Shown here in pieces: positions 35,901-44,672 of a stretch of DNA of 64,000 nucleotides. Position 1 is the first letter of the stretch, and the number at the start of each line of letters is the position of its first letter. Origin of the DNA: DASZHJ01 sp963735465 (GTDB lineage: Bacteria; Pseudomonadota; Alphaproteobacteria; ATCC43930; CGMCC-115725); the NCBI GenBank assembly GCA_963735465.1, contig CAVTLA010000001.1, positions 3,782,001-3,846,000 of the forward strand, in the 5' to 3' direction. The notes beneath the pieces are model-generated. The model did not search any database, was not told the origin of the DNA, and saw only the letters and a program-made list of their open reading frames with translations. The position numbers and the translations under genes were made by a program.

Positions 35901-37034
35901 ATGAAGCGGAATTCATTAATGACGTTGCTGACGGGCTCCGTTCTCGTCCTCGGGATCGGCGGCATCGCCTGGCATTTCGCCGAGCCGACGGCGACGGCGG
36001 AAGTGGCGCCCGCGTCCGTCAGCCCCGGCGTGCCCGTGGTCGCCGGCGTGGCGCAGCAGCAGGACGTGCCGATCTTCCTCACCGGTCTCGGCACCGTGCA
36101 GGCCTTCAACACCGTCACCATCCGCACCCGCATCGACGGCGAGCTGGACAAGGTCGCCTTCAAGGAAGGCCAGGACGTGAAGGCCGGCGATCTCCTGGCG
36201 CAGATCGATCCGCGCCCGTTCCAGGCCGCCCTCGATCAGGCGACGGCGAAGAGGACCCAGGACGAGGCGCTGCTGGAGAACGCCAAGCGGGATATGCAGC
36301 GCTACGCCGAGCTCGGCACCAAGGATTTCGTCAGCCGGCAGACCGTGGACACCCAGAAGTCCCTGGTGGCGCAGCTGACGGCGACGGTCCAGGCGGACCA
36401 GGCGGCGATCGACAGCGCCCAGGTGCAGCTGGGCTACACCACCATCACCTCGCCGCTCGCCGGCCGCACCGGCATCCGCCTGGTGGACCAGGGCAACATC
36501 GTCCATGCGACCGACGCCGGCGGTCTTGTCGTGGTCGCCCAGCTGCAGCCGATCTCCGTGGTCTTCACGCTGCCGGAGGACGACTTCATCGAGATCAACC
36601 GGGAGCTGCGTCAGGGTCCGCTCAAGGTCGTCGCCTATAGCCAGAACGACCAGACCAAGCTGGACGAGGGCAGCCTCGAGCTCATCGACAACGAGATCGA
36701 CCAGACCAACGGCACCATCAGGCTCAAGGCCAATTTTCCCAATCCGGAGCACACGCTCTGGCCCGGTGAGTTCGTCAACGCCCATCTCCTGCTTAACACC
36801 CGCCATGACGCCGTCACCGTGGCGGCGCCGGCGGTGCAGCGCGGACCGCAGGGCACCTTCGCCTACGTGATCAAGCCGGACGCGACCGTGGAGGCGCGGC
36901 CGATCAAGGTGGCGCAGATCGTGGACAACGTGGCGCTGATCGACGACGGGCTGCAGGCGGGCGACCGCGTGGTGGTCGACGGCCAGTACAAGCTGCAGCC
37001 GGGCACACGGGTGGCCGCGACGGCCGCCCCATGA
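35901..37034 (+). CDS. RND efflux periplasmic adaptor (MdtA-like)
   Basis: A 377-residue adaptor of the MdtA/AcrA type. It has an N-terminal anchor or signal (LLTGSVLVLGIGGIAWHF), lipoyl halves TRIDGELDKVAFKEGQDVKAGD and TTITSPLAGRTGIRLVDQGN, an alpha hairpin in between, and the barrel and membrane-proximal domain ending DRVVVDGQYKLQPGTRV. The stop overlaps the pump start by ATGA. It bridges the pump at 37031 and the 33823 channel. Confidence 0.92.
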   Translation: MKRNSLMTLLTGSVLVLGIGGIAWHFAEPTATAEVAPASVSPGVPVVAGVAQQQDVPIFLTGLGTVQAFNTVTIRTRIDGELDKVAFKEGQDVKAGDLLAQIDPRPFQAALDQATAKRTQDEALLENAKRDMQRYAELGTKDFVSRQTVDTQKSLVAQLTATVQADQAAIDSAQVQLGYTTITSPLAGRTGIRLVDQGNIVHATDAGGLVVVAQLQPISVVFTLPEDDFIEINRELRQGPLKVVAYSQNDQTKLDEGSLELIDNEIDQTNGTIRLKANFPNPEHTLWPGEFVNAHLLLNTRHDAVTVAAPAVQRGPQGTFAYVIKPDATVEARPIKVAQIVDNVALIDDGLQAGDRVVVDGQYKLQPGTRVAATAAP

Positions 37035-40000
37035 GCATCTCCTCGCCTTTCATCCAGCGGCCGATCGCGACGTCGCTGCTGATGGTCGGCATTCTTCTGG
37101 TGGGCCTGGTGGCCTTCCGGATGCTGCCGATCGCGCCCCTGCCCCAGGTCGACTTTCCCACCGTCACGGTCACCGCCAGCCTGCCGGGCGCCAGTCCCGA
37201 GACCATGGCGTCGTCGGTGGCGACGCCGCTGGAGACGCAGTTCGCGCAGATCTCCGGCGTCACCCAGATGACCTCCACCAGCGGCCTGGGCGTCACCTCG
37301 ATCACGATCCAGTTCGATCTCAACCGCAACATCGACGCCGCCGCCCAGGACATCCAGGCGGCGATCAACGCCGCCGGCGGCCAGCTGCCGAAGAACCTGC
37401 CGAGCCCGCCGACCTATCGCAAGGTGAACCCCGCCGACGCGCCGATCCTCAATCTCGGCGTGACCTCGGACACGCTGCCGATATCAGTGGTCGACGACTA
37501 CGCGGAGACCATCATCGCCCAGCAGCTCTCCCAGCTGCCCGGCGTGGCGCAGGTCTCCATCTTCGGCCAGCAGAAGCCGGCGGTGCGGGTGCAGGTCGAT
37601 CCCGTCAAGCTCGCCGCCCTCGGCCTCAGCCTCGAGGATGTGCGCGCGGTGCTGAACATCGCCACCGACAACGCGCCCAAGGGAAGCTTCGACGGCGCGC
37701 GCCAGAGCTTCAACATCTACGACAACGATCAGCTCCTCAGGGGCGCGCAATACGACGACGTCATCGTGGCCTATCGCAACGGCTCGCCGGTGCGGATCCG
37801 CGACATCGGCCGGGCGGTTGACGGGGCGGAGAACACCAAGCTCGCGGCCTGGCTGAACAGCAAGCCGACCGTCGGCCTCGCGATCTTCCGGCAGCCCGGC
37901 GCCAACATCATCGACACCGCCCAAGCCGTGAAGAACGCCCTGCCGCGTCTCGAGGCGGCGATCCCGCCCTCGATCCACGTCGACATCGCCATCGACCGCA
38001 CCCAGACGATCCAGGCCTCGGTCTCCGACGTCGAGTTCACCATGATGGTGACCATCGGCCTGGTGGTGATGGTGATCTTCCTGTTCCTGCGCAGCTTCTG
38101 GGCGACCGTCATCCCCAGCGTCACCGTGCCGATGGCCCTGGTGGGCACCTTCGGCGTCATGTACGTGCTGGGCTACAGCCTGGACAACCTGTCGCTGATG
38201 GCGCTCACCATCGCCGTGGGCTTCGTGGTCGACGACGCCATCGTGATGATCGAGAACATCGTCCGCCACATGGAGGCCGGCCTCAGCCCGATGGAGGCGG
38301 CGTACAAGGGCGCCGGCGAGATCGGCTTCACCATCATCTCCATCAGCATCTCCCTCATCGCCGTTTTCATCCCGCTGCTGCTGATGGGCGGCATCGTCGG
38401 CCGCCTGTTCCGGGAATTCGCGGTCACCGTCACCGTGACCATCCTGGTTTCCGCTTTCGTCTCGCTGACCCTCACGCCGATGATGTGCTCGCGCTTCCTG
38501 CGCTCGAGCCACGACGTGCAGCACGGACGGTTCTACAATGCGACCGAGCGCGCCTTCGACTTCCTGCTGCACGGCTACGATCGCGGGCTCAAATGGGTGC
38601 TGCGGCACCAGCCGCTGACCCTCGGGATGCTGATCCTCACCATCGCCGCGACGGTCGGGCTTTACGTCGTCGTGCCCAAGGGCTTCTTTCCGCAACAGGA
38701 CACCGGCGTCATCTTCGGAACGTCGGAGGCGGCCCAGGACATCTCCTTTGCCGGCATGGTCGAGCGCCAGCGGGCGCTGGCGGATGTCGTGACGAAAGAC
38801 CCTGATGTCGCCGGGTTCCTGTCCTCGGTGGGCGCCTCCGGCTTCTCGCCGTCCCTCAATACCGGCCGGTTCTGGATCAACCTCAAGCCGCACAACCAGC
38901 GCAAATCCAGCGCCGATCAGATCATCGACCGGCTCCGTCCGCAGCTCGCCAAGGTCGAGGGCGTGGCGCTCTTCCTCCAGGTGCCCCAGGACATCAATGT
39001 CGGCGGCCGCCTCAGCCGCACCCAGTACCAGTACACCCTGCAGGACGCCAATCTGGACGAGCTCAATCACTGGGCGCCGATCATGCTGGCGAAGCTGAAG
39101 ACGCTGCCGCAGCTGCAGGACGTCGCCACCGACCAGCAGGCGAACGCGCCGACGGCGACGCTGGTCATCAACCGCGACACCGCGGCGCGCTTCGGAATTC
39201 AGCCGCAGCTCATCGACGACACGCTCTACGACGCCTTCGGCCAGCGCCAGGTGACGCAGTACTTCACCCAGCTCGACCAGTATCACGTGATCCTGGAGGT
39301 GGATCCGGCCCTGCAGACCGATCCGACGACGCTGCAGAAAATCTACGTGAACTCCCCGACGACAGGGAAGCAGGTGCCCCTCAGCACTTTCGTCAAGTTC
39401 GACACCAGCACGACGGGATACCTCTCGATCAATCACCAGGGTCAGTTTCCTGCGGTGACATTGTCCTTCAACCTGGCGCCGGGCGCCGCCCTCGGTCAGG
39501 CGGTCGCATCGATCCAGCGGGCCGAGGCCGAGATCCACAAGCCGGCGACCGTGCTCGGCACCTTTCAGGGCACCGCCCAGGCGTTCCAGTCCTCGCTGGC
39601 CTCGCAGCCCTATCTGATCGCCGCGGCGATCATCGCCGTCTACATCATCCTGGGCATGCTCTACGAGAGCTACATTCACCCGCTCACCATTCTCTCGACG
39701 CTGCCGTCCGCCGGCGTCGGCGCGCTGCTGATCCTTCTGGTGTTCCGCTACGACCTCAGCGTGATCGCGCTGATCGGCATTCTGCTGCTGATCGGCATCG
39801 TCAAGAAGAACGCGATCATGATGATCGACTTCGCCCTGGAGGCGGAGCGGAGCGAGGGTCTGGCGCCGGAAGCGTCGATCTACCGCGCCTGCCTGATGCG
39901 CTTCCGGCCGATCATGATGACGACCATGGCGGCGCTCCTCGGCGGCGTGCCGCTGATGCTCGGCCACGGCACCGGCGCGGAGCTGCGCCAGCCGCTGGGC

Positions 40001-40186
40001 TTCACCATCGTCGGCGGCCTTCTGCTGAGCCAGGTGCTGACGCTGTTCACCACGCCCGTCGTCTATCTCTATCTCGACCGGCTGAACCAGTGGCTGAACC
40101 GGAGCGCCGGCGAGACGGCGCGGGCGGCGGCACGGGCATCAAGGCTGCAGAAGGTCCTGGCACCGGATTCCCTGGGTGCCGAATGA
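37031..40186 (+). CDS. RND multidrug efflux permease (MdtB/MdtC-like)
   Basis: A 1051-residue proton-driven pump of the HAE1 type. Its start, SPFIQRPIATSLLMVGILLV, is characteristic of MdtB/MdtC-like pumps. TM4 carries the Asp-Asp pair in AVGFVVDDAIVMIENIV and TM10 the Lys in GIVKKNAIMMIDFA. Both periplasmic porter and docking domains are present. With the adaptor and NodT channel it forms a complete tripartite exporter. It differs from the 23638 pump (DDST and SANS instead of DDAI and KKNA), so the two are not recent duplicates. Confidence 0.94.
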   Translation: MSISSPFIQRPIATSLLMVGILLVGLVAFRMLPIAPLPQVDFPTVTVTASLPGASPETMASSVATPLETQFAQISGVTQMTSTSGLGVTSITIQFDLNRNIDAAAQDIQAAINAAGGQLPKNLPSPPTYRKVNPADAPILNLGVTSDTLPISVVDDYAETIIAQQLSQLPGVAQVSIFGQQKPAVRVQVDPVKLAALGLSLEDVRAVLNIATDNAPKGSFDGARQSFNIYDNDQLLRGAQYDDVIVAYRNGSPVRIRDIGRAVDGAENTKLAAWLNSKPTVGLAIFRQPGANIIDTAQAVKNALPRLEAAIPPSIHVDIAIDRTQTIQASVSDVEFTMMVTIGLVVMVIFLFLRSFWATVIPSVTVPMALVGTFGVMYVLGYSLDNLSLMALTIAVGFVVDDAIVMIENIVRHMEAGLSPMEAAYKGAGEIGFTIISISISLIAVFIPLLLMGGIVGRLFREFAVTVTVTILVSAFVSLTLTPMMCSRFLRSSHDVQHGRFYNATERAFDFLLHGYDRGLKWVLRHQPLTLGMLILTIAATVGLYVVVPKGFFPQQDTGVIFGTSEAAQDISFAGMVERQRALADVVTKDPDVAGFLSSVGASGFSPSLNTGRFWINLKPHNQRKSSADQIIDRLRPQLAKVEGVALFLQVPQDINVGGRLSRTQYQYTLQDANLDELNHWAPIMLAKLKTLPQLQDVATDQQANAPTATLVINRDTAARFGIQPQLIDDTLYDAFGQRQVTQYFTQLDQYHVILEVDPALQTDPTTLQKIYVNSPTTGKQVPLSTFVKFDTSTTGYLSINHQGQFPAVTLSFNLAPGAALGQAVASIQRAEAEIHKPATVLGTFQGTAQAFQSSLASQPYLIAAAIIAVYIILGMLYESYIHPLTILSTLPSAGVGALLILLVFRYDLSVIALIGILLLIGIVKKNAIMMIDFALEAERSEGLAPEASIYRACLMRFRPIMMTTMAALLGGVPLMLGHGTGAELRQPLGFTIVGGLLLSQVLTLFTTPVVYLYLDRLNQWLNRSAGETARAAARASRLQKVLAPDSLGAE

Positions 40187-40210
40187 GGCGACAACTCTCT
40201 GGGAGCGACC

Positions 40211-40447
40211 ATGCGCGACCATGAATTCCTGCGCGAAGCCGCGGATCTCGACCGGACAGACCCGGCGCGGGCGGTGGCCTCGATCCAGGGCATTGCCGCG
40301 GCCTGGCTGCTGGTGCTGGCGGCCGCCGCCATTGCCCTGCTGCCGTGCGCGGTGACGGTCGCCGAGGCGTCGGTGGTGCACACGGCCCACGTCGCCCGCT
40401 CGGAGATCACGCTGCTCCTGCACGACCATCCCGCCGCCCGGTCCTGA
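40211..40447 (+). CDS. Small single-span membrane protein
   Basis: A 78-residue protein with a polar head (MRDHEFLREAADLDRTDPAR), one hydrophobic segment (AAAWLLVLAAAAIALLPCAV) and a short His-containing tail. GGGAGCGACC precedes the ATG. It lies 24 bases after the RND pump and may belong to that transcript. No family recognised. Confidence 0.6.
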   Translation: MRDHEFLREAADLDRTDPARAVASIQGIAAAWLLVLAAAAIALLPCAVTVAEASVVHTAHVARSEITLLLHDHPAARS

Positions 40448-40599
40448 GCCGCGGGCAGGCCGCACCCGCGTCGCATCGCCGCAGTCAGCAAGCAGGCGGC
40501 GCAATCGCGAGCGAGCACCGCCGGCTCCGCGATCACACATCCCATGGGTCAGTTGCGGCCCGCCTGCCGCGGGGCATGTCCAGAGGATCGGTACGTCCC

Positions 40600-41070
40600 A
40601 TGCATCGCATCGCCGTCACCCTCGCGCTCGGGGCGTCGCTCCTCGCTTCCGCCTGCGCCGCCGGGCCGCCGGGCACGCCCTATTCCCAGGTCGCCCAGAC
40701 CATCCCGGCGGTGCCCGCCGGCGAGGCGCGGGTCTACTTCTTCCGCGACTACGAGCCTTACGAGAGCCTGGCGCGGCCGTGGATCTATCTGAATGGCCAG
40801 AAGGCCGGCGTCTCCGAGCCCGGCGGCGTCTACTATCGCGACGTCCAGCCCGGCACCTACCAGATCAAGGTCGACAGCCAGGGCCTCTACTGGAACCAAT
40901 TCAAGACCGTGACCCTGGCGGCGGGAGACGTCGAGTACGTCAAGATCGAATCCCTGCGGAGCTGGGACGAAAGCGATCAATCGGACCGCGATACCTTCGT
41001 CGTGGCGCTGATCGGGCCGCCCGTAGCACAGCGCCAGATCGCCGATCTCCGCTACGTCAGCGGCGACTAG
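40600..41070 (+). CDS. DUF2846-type lipoprotein
   Basis: A 156-residue lipoprotein with signal MHRIAVTLALGASLLASAC and lipid Cys at residue 19. The mature domain (ARVYFFRDYEPYESLARPW, YYRDVQPGTYQIKVDSQGL, GDVEYVKIES) has the beta-sandwich pattern of DUF2846 proteins. Alternative in-frame ATG at 40576 follows no better ribosome site. The perfect palindrome at 41080 follows its stop. Function unknown; a cell-envelope location is clear. Confidence 0.78.
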   Translation: MHRIAVTLALGASLLASACAAGPPGTPYSQVAQTIPAVPAGEARVYFFRDYEPYESLARPWIYLNGQKAGVSEPGGVYYRDVQPGTYQIKVDSQGLYWNQFKTVTLAAGDVEYVKIESLRSWDESDQSDRDTFVVALIGPPVAQRQIADLRYVSGD

Positions 41071-41079
41071 AGCCTTATG

Positions 41080-41100
41080 GGTTCTGATTGAATCAGAACC
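41080..41100. repeat. Perfect 21-base palindrome after a lipoprotein gene
   Basis: GGTTCTGATT, a central G, then AATCAGAACC form a perfect inverted repeat ten bases after the 41070 stop. No T-run follows, so it is not a classic terminator. The sequence looks like short palindromes dispersed through some Rhizobiales-type genomes; only one copy is in this window. Confidence 0.7.
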
Positions 41101-41112
41101 GGGAGAACGCCC

Positions 41113-41238
41113 ATGCATCCGCGATCGAATGTGCAATTCACCGATCTGCGCCGGCCGCTGCCGCGACGAGCGGCCTGGTGCGGCGCCGCGAGCCTGCTGA
41201 TCTCAGCCGCGGCCCTCGTGGCGTCCCTCGCCCGCTGA
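41113..41238 (+). CDS. Tiny predicted membrane peptide (41 aa)
   Basis: The ATG at 41113 follows GGGAGA at a good spacing and opens a 41-residue frame: a basic, polar head (MHPRSNVQFTDLRRPLPRR) and then one hydrophobic stretch (AAWCGAASLLISAAALVASL) ending LAR. The positive-inside layout suits a single-span peptide. It is too short for firm gene calling. Confidence 0.42.
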   Translation: MHPRSNVQFTDLRRPLPRRAAWCGAASLLISAAALVASLAR

Positions 41239-41252
41239 CCGCGGCCGCCCGC

Positions 41253-41666
41253 TCAGAGATGCGGGCGGTAGTAGAATGGAAAGCCGTTGCGAAGGCCGGC
41301 GTCGACGAGGGTGAAGGACGTCTCGCCCCATTTGTAGTGCGACACGTTGAGCTGATAGAGCGGCGCGCAGGTCTGCGGACTGCCCTCCTTCTGCAGGCAA
41401 AGACCCTTCTGGTCATCCACCACCCATCGGCCGTACTCCGCGGAGGAGGGCGTCACGATCTGGGTGAAGCCGTTGCGCTCGAAGACCACCTGATAGCGCT
41501 GGTCGGTGCCGTCGTTGAACTCCGCCTTATGGCTGGAGAGCCGCGTCCAGGTATCGACGGAGGACAATGGCCCCGTCGTCTCCTCGGCAGGCGTATCGCA
41601 GGCCGCCAGCAGCAGGGCGCCGGCGAGGCTCAGCAGCGGCACGAGGGCCGCCTTCCGCATCTTCAT
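41253..41666 (-). CDS. Lipoprotein of unknown function
   Basis: A 137-residue lipoprotein. The signal MKMRKAALVPLLSLAGALLL is followed by AAC (lipid Cys at residue 23). The mature domain of about 114 residues has alternating strands (RYQVVFERNGFTQIV, GRWVVDDQKGLCLQ) and one Cys pair (GLCLQ and QTCAP) that could form a disulfide. The pattern resembles small periplasmic beta domains, but I do not recognise the family. Confidence 0.72.
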   Translation of the reverse strand: MKMRKAALVPLLSLAGALLLAACDTPAEETTGPLSSVDTWTRLSSHKAEFNDGTDQRYQVVFERNGFTQIVTPSSAEYGRWVVDDQKGLCLQKEGSPQTCAPLYQLNVSHYKWGETSFTLVDAGLRNGFPFYYRPHL

Positions 41667-41695
41667 CTCGATCTCCTATGTATCGGGCTATGAAC

Positions 41696-41887
41696 TCATT
41701 TCGCGGCAAGTGCGATCCCGGCGGCGGCGGCCGGCGCGGCATGGTCGTCGCCGCCGAGGGCCGGCGGCGGAATTTGCCGCGCGACTGCCGTGGCGGTCGC
41801 CGCCATCTGCTGCGCCATCGCCGCACAGCCCAGCACCGCCATCAAGCCGAGGGCGTGGGCCGTCATCGATATGGTTTTTCCCAGCAT
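41696..41887 (-). CDS. Small exported Ala-rich peptide
   Basis: A 63-residue frame with a signal-like segment (MTAHALGLMAVLGCAAMAQQ) and an Ala/Pro-rich tail. GAGGAGGCGAA directly precedes the ATG at 41887, a strong ribosome site. The Cys in VLGCAA could be a lipobox. No family known. Confidence 0.55.
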   Translation of the reverse strand: MLGKTISMTAHALGLMAVLGCAAMAQQMAATATAVARQIPPPALGGDDHAAPAAAAGIALAAK

Positions 41888-42022
41888 TTCGCCTCCTCGC
41901 CCCTCGGACGCCGCCGATCGGGGATCAGGAGTTAGCTGGTGATGGGAGGCCGGCGCCTCCTGCCGGCCCTTGCTGCAATCTCCGGGATCTTGCGAGATTG
42001 GCCGGTCTCGGCCTCGAGCGCC

Positions 42023-42595
42023 CTAGCTGCGGGCGTGGAGAGCCATACCGATCAGCGCCGTGCCGCCGAACAGCAGGTTGATGCCCACCATCAATCCGAC
42101 CGCCCAGGCGGCGGTGGCGGGCAGTCCGATGAAGATGATGGCGGCAAGGACGAGGTCCACGACGCCGCTCACCAGCATCCAGCCCCACCGCCCCGTGAGC
42201 TCGCGCTTGTGGTCGAGGGCGAACATGATTGACGCCACGCCTTCCATCGCGAAGAAGACGACGAGCACCACCGTCAGCGACAAGGCGCCGCCCACCGGCC
42301 AGCCGATCAGGGCGGCGCCGGCGACGATGCCGAGCACGGCGGAGAGCAGGGACCACCAGAAGCCCGGCGCCTGCCGCATCGAGAAGGTGGTGATCAGGCC
42401 GGCGACCCCGCTGATGAACAGGAGCCAGCCCAGGAAGATCGACACGACGAGAGTGGCGATCGGGGGGATGACGATCGCCGCCGCGCCGAGGACGACGAGA
42501 ACGATCCCCTCGAACAGGAAGAGCTTCCAATGCTCGTGCAGCGACGTCTCGACCGCGGACTGCAGACGCTCAATATCGGATGATTTCATCGACAT
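42023..42595 (-). CDS. HdeD family (DUF308) membrane protein
   Basis: A 190-residue integral membrane protein with six hydrophobic segments in three internal pairs, such as FLFEGIVLVVLGAAAIVIPP, LLFISGVAGLIT and FIGLPATAAWAVGLMVGIN, with the DUF308 glycine/tryptophan pattern. E. coli HdeD is linked to acid resistance. The ATG at 42595 has GGAGA at six bases; 42631 is an alternative. It lies 81 bases after the Ehr operon, possibly as its last gene. Confidence 0.85.
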   Translation of the reverse strand: MSMKSSDIERLQSAVETSLHEHWKLFLFEGIVLVVLGAAAIVIPPIATLVVSIFLGWLLFISGVAGLITTFSMRQAPGFWWSLLSAVLGIVAGAALIGWPVGGALSLTVVLVVFFAMEGVASIMFALDHKRELTGRWGWMLVSGVVDLVLAAIIFIGLPATAAWAVGLMVGINLLFGGTALIGMALHARS

Positions 42596-42676
42596 CGCAG
42601 ATCTCCTGGCTGATGTCCGCAGAGGCTGCAAAGCCTAGACGGGTTTCGTTGCCGGCGAAAGTGTCAACGACCTAGG

Positions 42677-43183
42677 TCACGCGAGCAGGGCCAGCAACCC
42701 CCTCAGGATCCGTTCCGGCCGCGGCGGACAGCCTGGGATGTGGAGATCGACGGGCACGACCGCCGAGACGCCGCCGACGCAGGCATAGCTGCCGGCGAAC
42801 ATGCCGCCATCGAGAGCGCAGTCGCCGAGCGCCACCACCCATTTCGGATCCGGCGTGGCGCGGTAGGTGCGCTCCAGCGCCTCGCGCATGTTCTTGGTCA
42901 CCGGGCCGGTCACCAGCAGCACGTCGGCGTGGCGCGGCGAGGCGACGAAGCGCAGGCCGAAGCGCTCGAGGTCGTAGAACGCATTGCCGAGGGCGTGGAT
43001 CTCCAGCTCGCAGCCGTTGCAGGAACCGGCGTCGATTTGCCGGATCGAGAGGCTGCGGCCGAGGCGCTTGCGCGCCGCCTGATCGACGCCGGCCGCAAGC
43101 TCCGCCAAAGCCGCCGGGTCCGGCAGCGGCGCCGCTTCCGTCAGCGGCGAGCGGATGATGCCTTCGAGAAGATGCCTGCGCAT
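42677..43183 (-). CDS. Ehr complex small subunit, HyfI/HycG (NuoB)-like
   Basis: A 168-residue iron-sulfur subunit of the complex I PSST / hydrogenase small-subunit family. Cys55 and Cys58 (SCNGCELE), Cys122 (GDCALDGG) and Cys152 (PGCPPRP) supply the four ligands of the proximal 4Fe-4S cluster, and GPVTKNM is conserved. The cluster site is therefore intact even though its partner large subunit has lost the Ni site. It starts 12 bases after that partner's stop and is the last subunit of the 49744-42677 operon. Confidence 0.9.
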   Translation of the reverse strand: MRRHLLEGIIRSPLTEAAPLPDPAALAELAAGVDQAARKRLGRSLSIRQIDAGSCNGCELEIHALGNAFYDLERFGLRFVASPRHADVLLVTGPVTKNMREALERTYRATPDPKWVVALGDCALDGGMFAGSYACVGGVSAVVPVDLHIPGCPPRPERILRGLLALLA

Positions 43184-43195
43184 GGCGTCACGTCC

Positions 43196-44668
43196 TCAGA
43201 GATCGTGGCCGGAATAGGAGCAGTTGAAGGATTTATTGCAGAGTGGAAAATCCGCGACGATGTTGCCCTCGATCGCGGCCTCCAGGAGCGGCCAGTGGAA
43301 CCAGGAGGGATCGCGGAGATGGCAGCGTGCCACCGTACCGTCGGGCCCGATCCGCAGCCACGCCAGGATATCGCCGCGGAACCCCTCGACGAGAGCCATG
43401 CCCTCGCCCGATCCACTCGACGCTAGATCCGCGCGGAGCGGGCCCGCCGGCAGGCGGTCGAGGATCTGATCGACAAGATCCAGGCTCTGCTCGACCTCCC
43501 GGATGCGGATCCACACGCGGGCATTGACGTCGCCGTCGCTGCGCGCCGGCACCTCGAAGCGGAGCTGGTCGTAGGGTGCATAAGCGAGATTGCGCCGCGC
43601 GTCGAAATTGCGGCCGGAGGCGCGGCCGACATAGCCGCCCGCCCCGTACTGGCGCGCGAGCTCCGGACGCAGGAAACCCGTGCCGACGGTGCGGTCCTGC
43701 AGCGACGTGGTGGCGTCGTAGAGGTTCACCAAGCCGGGAAAGCGGCGGCGGGCCTCGCCGACGAGGGCGCGGATGGCGGCAACGCCCGGGCTCGCGAGGT
43801 CGGCGGCGACACCGCCGGGCAGCACGCAGTCCCGCATCAGCCGATGGCCGAAACCCGCGTCGGCCGCCCGCAGCACGCCCTCGCGCAGCACGGCGCAATG
43901 AGCCTGCATCAGCGCGAAGGAGGCGTCGTTGCAGATCGCGCCGATGTCGCCGAAATGATTGGCGAGGCGCTCCAGTTCCGCCATCAACGCCCGCAGCCAG
44001 AGCGCGCGCGCCGGCACCGCGATGCCGAGCGCCGCCTCCGCCGCCCGGGCGAAGGCAATGCCGTAGGCGACGGTGCTGTCGCCCGAGGTGCGGCCGGCGA
44101 GCTTGGCGGCGCGGTCGAGGCTGGCGCCTTCCATCAGCGTCTCGATGCCCTTGTGCACATAGCCGAGACGCTCCTCCAGGCGCACGACGGTCTCGCCGCC
44201 GGCGGTGAAGCGGAAATGCCCGGGCTCGATGATGCCGGCGTGGACGGGGCCGACCGCGATCTGGTGCAGGCTGTCGCCGGTCGCCGGCAGAAAGTCATAG
44301 GGCTGGCCCGCATCGCCGCTCGGCGTCGGCGCGCCCAGCGGCTGCGAGACGCCCCATTTCCCGTGGTCGAGCCACGGACGCGTGTCCGGCGCACCCTCGG
44401 CCTCCAGGCCGAAGAGATCGCGGATCGCGCGCTCCAGGCGGAGCGCTGGCGGATGCAGCGCCGCGATCGAGGGGAACCGTCCAGTCGGACATTCGAGGCG
44501 CAGCACAGCGAGACCACCGGCGCTCTCGTCCAGGAGCGCCATGTGCACGGCACCGCGCTCGCCCCACAGTCCCAGCAATGTCAGGCGCCCCTGGCGCAGC
44601 TCCTCCGCCGCCAGCCGCCACGCCTCGGTTTGGCGGTCCATGCCCATGAGCTCGGCGAGTGTCGTCAT
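43196..44668 (-). CDS. Ehr complex large subunit, HyfG/HycE (NuoCD)-like, without Ni-binding cysteines
   Basis: About 490 residues. A NuoC-like N-terminal part (AIRDLFGLEAEG) is fused to a 49-kDa/NiFe large-subunit fold (IEPGHFRF, LEERLGYVHKGIE, ELERLANHFGDIG). At the first Ni motif, where HycE has R-x-C-G-x-C, this reads GRTSGDST, so both Cys are Ser (residues 195 and 198). At the C-terminal motif (DPCxxC in HycE) it reads SFNCSYSGHD, aligned Ser and Gly. It cannot bind the NiFe centre in the usual way. The ATG at 44668 lies after the previous stop; ATG 44695 would overlap it. Best described as an energy-converting hydrogenase-related (Ehr) subunit. Confidence 0.88.
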   Translation of the reverse strand: MTTLAELMGMDRQTEAWRLAAEELRQGRLTLLGLWGERGAVHMALLDESAGGLAVLRLECPTGRFPSIAALHPPALRLERAIRDLFGLEAEGAPDTRPWLDHGKWGVSQPLGAPTPSGDAGQPYDFLPATGDSLHQIAVGPVHAGIIEPGHFRFTAGGETVVRLEERLGYVHKGIETLMEGASLDRAAKLAGRTSGDSTVAYGIAFARAAEAALGIAVPARALWLRALMAELERLANHFGDIGAICNDASFALMQAHCAVLREGVLRAADAGFGHRLMRDCVLPGGVAADLASPGVAAIRALVGEARRRFPGLVNLYDATTSLQDRTVGTGFLRPELARQYGAGGYVGRASGRNFDARRNLAYAPYDQLRFEVPARSDGDVNARVWIRIREVEQSLDLVDQILDRLPAGPLRADLASSGSGEGMALVEGFRGDILAWLRIGPDGTVARCHLRDPSWFHWPLLEAAIEGNIVADFPLCNKSFNCSYSGHDL

Positions 44669-44672
44669 CGCT

